Part shown: positions 10,721 through 20,992 of the stretch, piece after piece
Layout of the letters: each line of letters opens with the position of its first letter
How positions within the stretch are numbered: position 1 is the first letter of the stretch
NCBI GenBank assembly: GCA_025667525.1
Contig: CM046876.1
Span: forward strand, 479,032,557-479,096,556
DNA: 64,000 bases
Source of the DNA: Glebionis coronaria
Taxonomy: Eukaryota > Streptophyta > Magnoliopsida > Asterales > Asteraceae
Reading direction: 5' to 3'
Made by a program: the position numbers and the translations under genes
The notes under the pieces: generated by a model
Databases searched by the model: none
What the model was told of the DNA's origin: nothing
Seen by the model: only the letters and a program-made list of their open reading frames with translations

Positions 10721-12498
10721 GTCCGCCTTCTTGTTCTCACCTCTTGGTACCTGCTTGATAGAAAACTTGCTGAAAGCGCGATGAGTGACTTGACTTTCTC
10801 CAAGTATCGGACCATGTTATCCTCCTTAGCCACATATCCACCTAGAATGTGGTTCGCGACAAACCGTGAGTCCACGTAGGCCTCAAGGTTGCGGACTCCC
10901 ATTCTAGCGGCGATTTTTAAACCCGCAATTAATGCTTCATATTCCGCCTCATTGTTGGTGGCTGTGAACTCAAAGCGAAGGGCGTAAGTAAACTCCATTC
11001 CTTCCGGATTCGTAAGGATGAGGCCAGCTCCTGACCCATCCGTACACGAAGATCCGTCCGTGAATAACACCCATGGTTCTGCTGGATTTTCGTCTTGTTT
11101 TATGATTGGTCCTTCTTCATCCGGCTTTTCTACCAAGAAATCCGCCAAGATTTGGCCTTTAACAGCCGTCCTTGGCCTATAAGATATGTTGTGTTCTCCC
11201 AATAGGATGCTCCACTTTTGTAGCCTACCTGCCACATCCGGTCTAGAGATAACTTGTTTTATTGGTTGGTCAGTAATGACTACAATTGGATGCGCCTGAA
11301 AGTATCGGCGCAACCGTTTTGTAGCAAACACCAGTGCCAAAACCAATTTTTCCATAGGGGAGTAATTCAACTCTGGTCCTTGTAATGTTCTACTTATGAA
11401 GTAGATCGGAGTTTGCACCGTGTCCCTATCCGTCATGAGTATCGCACTTATTGCTCCCTGCGTGGCTGATAGATACATAATGAGCTCCTCCTTTGGCCGG
11501 GGGGCTACTAGCATGGGGAGAGATGCGAGGTGTTGCTTGAGTTGACCAAAGGCTTCCTCAGCTTCCTTTGTCCACCGAAAGTCTCCCTTCTTCATGCACT
11601 TCTTGAGTGTTTTGAATAGGGGGAGCGACTTTTCTGCGGACTTCGATAAGAACCTATTTAGCCCGACCAGCTTCCCATTTAAGGACTGCACCTCCTTCCG
11701 CGTCTGAGGGGATGGTAGCTGTATTACTGCGTCCGTTTTTTCTGGGCAAGGTTTGATGCCATTTGGATCTATCATATATCCAAGGAACATTCCTTCTGTT
11801 GCCCCAAACGTGCATTTCTTTGGATTTAGCTTCATATTAATCCTCCTAAGTGTGTCGAACGTCTCTTGGACATCCCGGAGAAGTGCATCCTCCGTATGAC
11901 TTGTTATGACTAAGTCATCCACATAGACCTCCAGGTTGCGGCCTATCTGTGAGTCAAAGGCTTTGTCCACAAGCCACTGGTATGTAGCCCCGGCGTTCTT
12001 TAGTCCAAACGGTATTTTTGTATAACAGTATACGCCCTGACTAGTGTGGAACGCCGTCTTTTCTGCTTCCTCTTCCGCCATCTGGATCTGGTGGTATCCT
12101 TTATATGCGTCTAAGAAGCACTTCAAGGGATATCCACATAGGGATTCCACCTTCTAGTCGATCTCCGGTAACGGGTAACAATCCTGTGGACAAGCTTTGT
12201 TCAGATCCGTGAAATCCACGCACATGCGCCAGCTTCCGTCATGCTTTTTGACCATGACTGGGTTGGATAACCACTCATGGTAGTATACCTCGCGCATGAT
12301 GCCTGTGTCCACTAGTTTCCGTACCTCATCTAGTATCACTTGGCTGCGTTCAGGTGCCTGACCGCGCTTCTTTTGCTTGACGGGTGGGTATCCCTGGCGG
12401 ATCTGGAGCCTATGTTCTGCTATCGCGCGTGGTACGCCTGTCATATGCTTGGGCTCCCATGTGAATACATCCAAGTTTGCCTTCAAAAGAGAGCACAT
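10639..12498 (-). pseudogene. Tat reverse transcriptase, RNase H and second RNase H, broken
   Basis: The frame opens at 12498. It has the RT entry region (KHDGSWRMCVDFTDLNKACP), a TAG at 12151-12153 that replaces a probable Gln, then CFLDAYKGYHQI and the catalytic YVDDLV. A connection domain with IYFISRTL and HPIVVITDQP follows. The second, Tat-specific RNase H starts at WVLFTDGSSCTDGSGAG and includes ATNNEAEYEALIAGL and AYVDSRFV. A frameshift near 10700 moves the reading into the integrase frame. This region gives the lineage assignment. It is truncated relative to a functional Pol only by point lesions, not by deletion. Confidence 0.88.
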
Positions 12499-15011
12499 GG
12501 CCCTTTTGCCGCTATCCGAGAGCGTCCCCCTATGGATACCTCCTGTTCCGGATAATCAGGATGGATTGCCACCCTCCAATTGGGAGGTGGTGATCCATCC
12601 TTGGGTGGAACAGGTGGAACCGGTGTTGTAACGGTATGACACTCGGATGCTGGTACGATTGTGTTGTAAATGGTGACGATTCCTTCTTCCACAGGGAATT
12701 TGATCATTCCGTGTGCCGTGGAAGGTACCGCCCGTATGTCCAGAATACCTGGTCTGCCTATGATCCCATTGTATGGAGAATGTGAGCGTATCACCATAAA
12801 GTTCATCCATGCAGTGGTGTAGTGTTCCTCATTCCCAATGGTTACAAGCAGGCTCAGTTGCCCTATCGGCCAGATGGTGTCTCCACTAAAACCAATGAGC
12901 GGCGCCGTGGCCGGTACCAATTGGCTTCTTATTCCTGGTCGTAACTGCACAAAACAGTGTTCGTACAGTACTTCTGTTGATGACCCTCCATCCACATACA
13001 TGCGACGAACAGTGTGTGTTCCAATGCTTATCTCAATAGTGAGAGGCGCATCAATCACATCGCTTGCTGTGATGGGAGGGAATGAGATTTCCCTGCCGCG
13101 TGAAAATTTTTGGCCAATTTTCTGCCTCGTACGGCGTTGTCTGGATTGGATCATGTATATGGTCGAAGGTTTGTCCTTCTGGGGATCCTTCTTGTCATAC
13201 TTCTTGTTGTCTTTTCCATCCTTCCAATCCTTAACCAAATGCTTGAGTTTACCTGATTTGATCAGTGACTCAATGTGCTTCTTGAGCTGGATACACTCCT
13301 CCGTGCCATGGCCCTTGTCGTTATGAAACTCGCAGAAACGATTTCCTTAGCGACGGTCCACCGGAGTCGTCATTGGGGGAGGCCTCGGAAAATTGGCCCC
13401 TTCCGTCAGCAAGATCTCCCGGTAGGACATCTTTAGAGGGGTAAACTTATCGTCCGGCCGTCCTCCTTTGTTTTGGCTCTTGTAATCTGAGCCCCTACTA
13501 TTGTTATGGTTGCTTTGACCGCCCGACTGTCTCCTGGACTGGTCGTTCGACCGGTAGCCATTTCCTTTTGAAGGGTAGGCCGCGAAAACCGCTGTTTCTC
13601 CCTCTATGAAGTTTCTGACCCTTTCCATGAGGTCGTCATACCTCTCTGGACGCTTGTCATTGAGACGCTTGATTAATTCCCTATCTGTTATGGCATGCAT
13701 GTAGTCGGAAATTTTCAGGAGTTCCGACATTGTCTTTGTGCGTGTGCACTCATCATTGAAGCGCTCAGTGAAGGCTTTTGTAGATTCTCCCGGTCGTTGT
13801 TTGACGGTATCCAATGAAACAGGGTCCCTATTATACTTATTCCGCTGAGTATAATTATTCTTGAACGCAGTGCGTAATTCAGTGAAGCTATCAATGCTTC
13901 GCGGAGGAAGTCCTTCGAACCAGTCGCGAGCATTGCCAATCAAGGTTGAATTGAACATCTGGCACCATATAGGCATGGGCCATCGCTCAATTTTCGCCTG
14001 CGTATCAAATATTTTGAGGTGATCGTCCGGATCACCCGTTCCATCATAAGTCTTGACACACGCCGGCATGCGACGTTTTGTGTCCTCAGAGTAATTCCGT
14101 ATGCGGAGAGTAAAAGGATCTTCCCTGGGATCCGCCCATGGACGGGTGAGCCTAGGGTCACACCACGGTTAGGAAAGATCGTCTGCTTCCGTCTCTCGAT
14201 AATAAGGACCGCCATAGTACTCCTCATCGTTTGGTGGCGGTGGAGGAGTACGCCTAGGCCGGCGGCGCTTGGGCGGATGGTCATCCGAATCCTCTCCTGA
14301 TGGATCAGGAGAAGGAGGCGGTGCCCCATCTCTTGGGCGAGGACCGCTCTTATGAGAAGAGCCAGGGGCCTTCTCGATGTTCATCCTATCCCACACGCTC
14401 GTGCGGCGATTGGCTCTGGTCAGTTCCTGATCCTGTCGTTCAGGTGAACCGTCGGACCTCTCCCCCTCGTCTCGAGATCGCACTAGTTCCTGCATGAGAC
14501 GATCCCCTATGTGTTCGAACACATTCTTAGGTTGGGGAGTTTCCTCGAAGAGGCTCCGCTCCTGAGGTCGGGTCCTTCTCTTCCTCTGATTTTGGGAAGA
14601 GGTGATTGGTCCGGTATTGCCAAAGTTGAGTCTAGATTGGAGGTCCCTCCCTAGATTCAACCTTGATGCAATCCCTGGGACGATCCTATCAAAGTTCTGC
14701 GTGAGAACTCGAGTAAGATCCTCCTCGCTGAGTGGTTGGACTTCTACTTCTTCCTCTATCGACGGTCTGCGCGGCTCCTTGTTAGGGGGATTGCGCGCAC
14801 TCCCTGGGTCAGGGTTGTCCAGGGTCGAAGTAGGTGGAGGAGTCATGGAGATCGTGCTCGTCACCCCCATAGACTGAAAACCACTGCGGTTGTTTTGTCC
14901 GCCCGTTGGACGGATAGGGGATTGATTGGGGATGAGTATCCCTTCCCCTTGGGACTTCCGATTTCCAGGATTTATGTTCCTGGGGTTAGCTTGCGGATGC
15001 CCCTTCGTCAT
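12483..15011 (-). pseudogene. Tat Gag-protease, two in-frame stops
   Basis: One frame runs from the ATG at 15011 to the stop at 12483, interrupted by TAA at 14169-14171 and TAA at 13347-13349. The N-terminal 280 residues are Pro/Arg/Glu-rich and disordered-looking. The capsid core follows (PACVKTYDGTGDPDDHLK, NARDWFEGLPP, FTERFNDE). Just after the second stop is a CX3H...GHGTEEC knuckle followed by LKKHIESLIKSGKL, typical of Tat Gag. The protease has YVDGGSSTEVLY, with DGGSS at the active site, and later NGIIGRPGI. The shift into the RT frame falls near a G-run at about 12528-12535. Gag and protease would form and mature the particle. Confidence 0.88.
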
Positions 15012-15074
15012 TCAGAGTTCAAGATGAGATTTTGCTCTAGCTTAGTGTAATGGGTCCCACGGATGGCGCCAACT
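15012..15074 (-). other. Tat leader and primer binding site
   Basis: Read on the minus strand from the LTR edge, AGTTGGCGCCATCCGTGGGA is the primer binding site region. TTGGCGCC followed by a variable ending is usual for Tat-lineage elements, where an Arg-type tRNA primer has been proposed. The leader before the gag ATG is very short. Confidence 0.65.
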
Positions 15075-15660
15075 TGTTGATGTAAAAGTTGGGTGATCCT
15101 TGCTAGACCCGAATTAGGCTTAATTCGGGCTGGCTTGGCTCCGGCTCCTGCACCAAGTGAACTGTATGGTTGGGATCCTGCACACTAAACAACACGCGTT
15201 AGACTTACTGTGGGAATGTTTCCCACGATTAGACTCCGGCGTGAGAGTAAGTAATCGGTTAGGGTTTATAGGAATCGGATAAGTTGAGAGTGTATAGAAC
15301 GTAATACCTTTGTGGAACCCTTGGGGGTTCCTTTTATAGGCAGTGAAACCCTAGTGGCCTGTCACTGATACTTCGGCCCCAAGGAAAGGATAAGTACCAG
15401 AATTAGATTGATTGTTATCTTCTAATTATGGTGAGTGAATATCCTCTTCTTTTGGGGTAAATCCTATTCATAGATAGAATATGATTCTGTCTAACCCTGT
15501 ACCGGCCGTTCCGGGCCGTGGGCCGCACACGTGTGTGCGGTTACTGTTCATCCAAGCCTATGAGCTCAAATAACATTATTCCCACCCATCTGTGATGGGC
15601 CGGATACGGGTAGTACCCGTGGGCCGGGTTCCTGACCCGGATGGGGACTATACGTCATCA
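15075..15660 (-). repeat. 5' LTR of the Tat element
   Basis: 586 bp copy of 4696-5280 with about 3% differences by eye. The same hairpins and TATA box are kept, except that the arm at the hairpin equivalent to 4830-4848 has lost one pair (CGTGGG to TGTGGG). Followed by the right ACGAT duplication at 15661-15665. Confidence 0.9.
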
Positions 15661-18600
15661 ACGATATTAGCGTTTATTCCTAGAAATGATTAGCGGTTCA
15701 CAATTAAAAACGGATTTTCATAGGCAGCAGTAAACATAGTATCAATGAATTATATCTGGAAAGCATACCAAAAACACTTGTATTCCATTTTTAGCATATA
15801 TCCCCCTCACGGGTTTTGAAATCATTTGAAAGTAGTACACTTTAGTGAGGCTATGAACTCACCTTATGTCCAGTAATCTTGTCGGGTTTATGTCACACAG
15901 ATCAACTTGAGCTAACAAACAAGAACGTGGTCTCACACCAACCTGTTTTAACATAGTTGGTATGGTATTAAGTTTTTAATCTTTTGATCAATCTCCTTAA
16001 TAATTTGGTTATATTTTCTCTAATTATGATTTGGTTGTAATCCTAGCACCATTGTTCGGGCCATCATACTCAGAATCCATTCTATAAACGTTTGAGGAGC
16101 GAGGGCACTTTAAATCGTAAACCCAACCGCTTAGTCAGAACGTAATATCGGGATGGAAGATCTTTGTACAAAGATCCATACTAACATGATACTTTCATTA
16201 CTTCCTATTATTCATGATTAATCTTCTTTAGTTTCAAAGTTGGCAAAAATAGACCTTTTGGTTATATTTTGGCATAATTACACTTATAACCCCTAAAGTA
16301 TATAGTTTCATAAATTGCAATTTAAACCTTCAATATTTAACCTTAGGGTCTCAATTTTTCCAACATTTGTTATTATAGATTTTAATTTCATAAAATGACA
16401 CTTTTGCCCCAAAATGTTAAATAGTTTCGGAATTGATAGTTTTTGTCCCTGAACTTGTAAAAATCACATAACAAGCTCAAAAATGATCCAAATGATCTAG
16501 GATTTGGAAACAAAGTGTATGAACACATTTATAATCATAATAACAACATTTCTTCAGAATTATATCTTTTGTAAAGGGTTCTTGCTTATTATTTCATGTA
16601 AATTACAAAACTAGCGTTTTAAGACATCTTTAACTTATAACTCATTTAAAATGATGAAATGAGTTAGTTTATTTTATATTATCTTTCTATCATAATTTTG
16701 GCATTATAAAAACTCTAAATAATCATTATAACAAGATCAAAGCTTGGTTAACATAGATTTTACCTAGGTAGCTAAAAAATGGCTCCTTATGGCTTCTTAT
16801 GAACACAACTTGCTATCAAAGCTTCAAGAGCTTCAATGGATACCTTATAGACCTGGTTTTTGGTCTTTTGGGATGTCCTAAGACGTATGTAGAGGTGTAA
16901 ATGGAGAATGGGTTGGAGATACAAAGGAAACAGGGTGCAAGTTCTAACAATAGGAGTTGCCCCTATTTATAGTGTTTTCAACACTTAGGCTACAGGTTAT
17001 GGCTTAGGACGTGTAATATAGATACATTACTGACTAAGGGAAGCTAGTGAAGGTCTACACAAGTTCATAGACTCTAGGTTTGATCTAATCCTTCCTTGTG
17101 GCTTAAAATATGTCACGACATACATGTGATAAGAATGGTGATGTGTAGCAAGCAAGGAGGTGATCCACCTACTTATCACACTCCTAAAACATCTTAGGAT
17201 TGATAAATATCAGGTTTTCAAACTTGGAATGTAGGGAAATGGTTTGGAAATGTGTTTTGGAGGGAAATTACACAACCGGGTTCCATTTTGAGGGCTTGTA
17301 ACTTATGATTTGTGTTTTTGGTGATTAAGGACTTGGGAAAGTGATTAGTGAATGATTATGGCTTAATTAGGGTTTAGACATTCTATTTAATATATTTGGG
17401 TCCTTGGTTTGAAGTTTAACAAAGGTTTAATGTGAAAATGGGAAGTATACATTTGTAGATTAGGGTTTTCTAAAGATCTAGGGTTTAATCTTAGTAAAAG
17501 GCTTTATACTTCAATTGGTTACTGATGTAAACTTAATTTAGTTCCTAGAATATGAGTTTTAAGTGTCCAGTGAGTTCTCACACTTGGTTTAAGGGTTTAG
17601 TTTAGGTAAACATGTCTAAAGAGTGAAAATACCTAGTTTGACCTATTTTACATGCCATGCATTGAAATCTTGTACCTTGTGCATTAGGGTACTTGTAGAT
17701 TGTCTTAATATAATCTTATAACCTTAATGAAGTCCTATAAATATTTATATACTTGTCCAAAAAGAACTAGGTAGTGATTCCATGTAGATTTCTTAATATT
17801 AGGGTTTTTAGGTCATTAATCCTAATGATTTTCTAACTTAGGTAATTAGGGTTTATATCCTTATGTATGATTATTCTAGGGCTTATATGATATGTTTATG
17901 ACTTGTATGGTTTCTACATCTTGGTTTAAGGGTTTGTATAGTTTGATCATATTCTAGGGTTGATTTAGGGAGCTTAAGATCACATGCTTTGATAACTTAT
18001 TCCTTATGCTTTATGAACTTGTAACTTGACTTGAAATGAATGTATATTATTAATATGATATGTAATTGAGTTTTATAATTTGTGGTAAAAGATTAGATTC
18101 TAATTCAATGTAATATGGATTTTATATGCTAATCTTGGCTACTAGGTCTTAATTTGTAATTAGCCTTACATCAGTGAATATTAGCAATTTGGGATCAATT
18201 AACTTTCCTTTATATGATAGATTGTAATTAGTACATTTTTTTATAATAGTTCATGGATTTTATGTAGTTACATTGCTTGAAATATTATTTATCAAAGTTT
18301 CTAGGTGGTGATCTAGACTATTATGTATAATTACTTATACTTAGCTTTGTATGGCTTGTTCTTGCCATTCTTAGGTACTATTATGTCCTTAGAGTATTTA
18401 TAACTTGTTTATGTTACATAATGATTTATTCACAATTTTTTTCCATTCATGTTTTACCATTCTTGAGTTTATAAATCATTTATAGGAATTCTAGGGTTTC
18501 TAAGGGAATTTAGGGCATCATGGTTATATTTGAGATGTTCTTATTGATATTGAACTTATTAGATCTCTTTTATAATTTAGACTTGTGTATTTCATTATTA

Positions 18601-18744
18601 TAGGATTGTGTGGTTATAATAGTTTATGGTGTGAGAAGCAGTTTATTCTACCAAGTAATACACAAAAAGCAAAAATTTCTAGTGGCTTTTACACTCTTAT
18701 TCAATCATAGCATATATTACACTTGCAAATTTTAAGGGTTGTCA

Positions 18745-18835
18745 TAATCCATGTACTAAGCACACGGACCCTAAGCAACACGTTATCCTTAACACCAGAA
18801 AGATCATTGATGTAGCCAGCCACGTAGGTAGCCAT
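18745..18835 (-). pseudogene. Truncated first exon, possibly of a replication protein A (RPA1)-like gene
   Basis: An ATG at 18835-18833 opens a frame that runs about 30 codons to the edge of the gag-only element. It reads MATYVAGYIND and then VLLRVRVLSTW. A short lead-in followed by a '(L/V)RVRVxRxW' strand is how plant RPA1-like DNA-binding proteins begin their first OB fold. A minus-strand TATA box lies at 18912-18920. The rest of the gene would lie left of the window, beyond the retrotransposon. The match is short, so the family call is tentative; the truncation by the element is clear. Confidence 0.35.
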
Positions 18836-18911
18836 TGTTAACAGAAGTTTATTGAGCAAATTTAAGATAAGTAAGGTTTGATGTGCATATGTTGAAGAGT
18901 CTAGGTTGACT

Positions 18912-18920
18912 TATATAAGG
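18912..18920 (-). promoter_or_regulatory. TATA box upstream of the truncated RPA-like exon
   Basis: CTTATATAAG on the minus strand, about 80 bases before the ATG at 18835. Confidence 0.4.
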
Positions 18921-19471
18921 ATGAAATTGGTATGATTTTTTGTAATCCCAATATTTTCTTGTCTGATTTTGATAGCTTCTGATTTTACCAAATCATAACA
19001 ACCTTCTCACAATTATAGAAACAACATGTTTTGATACAAAATGACTTAAATGTATTTATATAAATGTCAACATTGTACAAAAATAACTTTTGAAAGATAA
19101 GTGTGTTTTCAAAGTTAAAATATTTTCTATAATCATCCCGGGATTATAGAAACATATTTCATAAAGATTTTTAAACTTAAAATCATAGCATTTATCTAAG
19201 CAACATTACGTTTGTTTTTTTGCACGTTTACAGTGTTGACATCTAAAATAATATTTTTTTTACAGTGTTGACAACTTATAGAAAACATAATACCATACCA
19301 TGATCACTGATTTTACAAAATCAGACATTTGGTATGTGACTTATTGTAGAGCAAAGACAATTATTAAATGATACATGACACAATCAAACAAAATGCATAT
19401 AAAAGTTGATATCATTCTCATCACAAAGGCTCTTTCAAACATCAACATTATAAAAAGCTCTTTGACAGTAC
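18921..19471. other. AT-rich spacer
   Basis: About 550 bp between the promoter-like site and the end of the split exon. No gene or repeat recognised. Confidence 0.4.
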
Positions 19472-19584
19472 TCATAATGGTACTGTCAAGTCCTTCAATT
19501 TATGAACAAAGGCCTCTTTCTCAGTAATTCTTGAATTTTTATCGTTGATTGCCGTTTCCATCTGACTTAAATTTTTTTTGTCAT
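19472..19584 (-). pseudogene. 3' end of a coding exon split by the Athila-like element
   Basis: Minus-strand frame reading KKNLSQMETAINDKNSR and on to a TGA at 19474-19472. It is the direct in-frame continuation of 47255-47689 if the Athila and one copy of its target duplication (GTCAT here, GTCCT at 47255-47259) are removed. The sequence is charged and probably helical. I do not recognise the protein. Confidence 0.5.
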
Positions 19585-20992
19585 TGATGTAGGTAAATCG
19601 TACACGTTTTAGGAAAAACGCGTATGTGGCAAGTATTAATCAATACGATTTAAGAAAACCGTAAAGACGAATAAATTCCAAGTTCGTTCTCAAAGGAGGT
19701 GTGTGATTATGAGTGCCAATTATATAAAATCAAAGTTTGGATTAATGTCGTTTTTGGTTTAAAAGAGAGAAAATTAAAGACGAGGTACGACTACGATTAA
19801 ACTACGACGATTTCACGTAAAACGCGAACGTAAATACGTAAAACGTGACAAAATAAAAAATTAAAACTAAAAACTAACTTAAAATTAAAACTAAGTCTAA
19901 AATAATATAAATAAGTATAAAAATCCAAAAAATTAAATTTTAAAATCTTTTATTAATTAAATATTCAATTTTAAATGCTAATTAAAGCCCTAAAATTAAA
20001 TATATATAAGAAAAAGCCCAAAATATTATTTTATTGAACAAATAACTTACTTATATTATTTAAAGACTAAAAAGTATTTTTCCTAAATTTTAAAAACTAT
20101 TTTTCTATTTTTAAAACACTAAAAACTATTTTTAAACTAAAATAATGATTAAAAATATTAAAATAATGCTAAAATTAATTTGACTTTATGAAAAATACTA
20201 AATTATATTACTGAATAGTAGAAAATTGAAAAAAAAGTTGAAAACAAACTTTTTTACACTAAAAGACAAAACAGATTTAAATTAAAACTAATTAAACTTA
20301 AATCAAAATCTAAAAATTACTTAAAAAACTGAACAGTAAAATATTTTTAAACTAAAAATCTAAAAATCTTATTCTTAATCTAGGAAAAATGTTAAAACTG
20401 AAAAATATTAAATTTTGGCACTAAAAGACAAAAACATATAATAACTAATTAAAAATACCATTTAATCTAAAAAATAGAAAATGAACAGTAAGAGGAAAAT
20501 AAACTATATAGAAAAATTAGAAATAAAATAAGAAAAATAAGAAAACTAAAATCAGCCAAAAACTCTTAAAAAAGTCCACTAAAGACAAAATTTTAAAAGT
20601 CTGAAAGTGACATCTAATTCCTTTTTGTCTGTATCCCAAGTAGGGGGAACTTTTACACTAGCAGTGGGAACTTGGTTCCCACTGACAGTTATAAAAAACA
20701 GGTCTGGTGACTTTTTTGATTGTAACTTGATAATTAATTAGTTTTGCTTGGCAACAAAGGCACCCCCACAACCAGTTGGGTTGTAGGGAGTCGGATATAC
20801 AAAAAAAACACAAGTTACTTTCAAGAATCAAACACACAAGGCACAAGTAAGTTACTGATAAGCTATGTAGGGGTCTGATGAACAGTGGTCTGGTCTAAAT
20901 GGCCAAATAATGAGATTCAAACTCCCAAATCTTGCTCACAACAGCACTCAACTACCAAATACTGATTAAGAGCCCTAAGTTATACCATAGCC
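19585..20992 (-). repeat. Left (3') LTR of the Athila-like element, outer part
   Basis: Matches 43632-45039 with scattered differences. Very AT-rich, with long A/T runs from 19850 to 20590. The chromovirus is inserted after 20992, at the position equivalent to 45039. Small minus-strand ORFs near 20658-20846 are repeated in the other LTR and look non-genic. Confidence 0.85.

Larger units (their letters stand above)
4696..15660 (-). mobile_element. Tat/Retand-like Ty3 LTR retrotransposon with antisense gene
   Basis: Complete 10.97 kb element. Its LTRs (4696-5280 and 15075-15660) both read TGTTGATG...TCATCA and are flanked by perfect ACGAT duplications at 4691-4695 and 15661-15665. In element direction the order is 5' LTR, primer site, gag, protease, RT, RNase H, a second RNase H, integrase, then an oppositely oriented spliced gene and the 3' LTR. 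The second RNase H domain and the opposite-strand gene between pol and the 3' LTR are hallmarks of the Tat lineage. By eye the two LTRs differ at roughly 17-20 of about 585 positions (near 3%). Stops and frameshifts in gag-pol make this copy defective. Confidence 0.92.
1..18744 (-). mobile_element. Non-autonomous gag-only Ty3-type LTR retrotransposon (TR-GAG-like), left end outside window
   Basis: This element runs right to left. Sequence 1-775 and sequence around 17943-18744 are near copies, and both end in GGGTTGTCA on the plus strand, which is TGACAACCC read in element direction. The other LTR edge is TGTAACACC at 4097, next to a primer binding site at 4082-4093. The interior (776-4096) is only 3.3 kb and holds gag and a small upstream ORF, with no protease, RT, RNase H or integrase that I could find. 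Mobilisation would therefore need enzymes from a related autonomous element. The long TG...CA LTRs and the Met-type primer site suggest relationship to Tekay-like Ty3 elements. The right LTR is interrupted by the Tat element at 4696-15660. The left target duplication is outside the window. Confidence 0.8.
4097..18744 (-). repeat. 5' LTR of the gag-only element, split by the Tat insertion
   Basis: The LTR starts (plus strand) with TGTAACACC at 4097 and ends with GGGTTGTCA at 18744. The parts are 4097-4695 and 15661-18744, about 3.7 kb in total once the inserted Tat element and one ACGAT copy are removed. The last 800 bases match 1-775. The 15661-17942 part is AT-rich with many scattered stops and no gene. 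The target duplication at the right edge would start TAATC (18745-18749). Confidence 0.75.

Noticed and set aside
9846..10879. Plus-strand ORFs over the Tat integrase and RNase H region
   Set aside because: They lie opposite to clear integrase and RNase H coding sequence and show no domain; shadows of the real frame.
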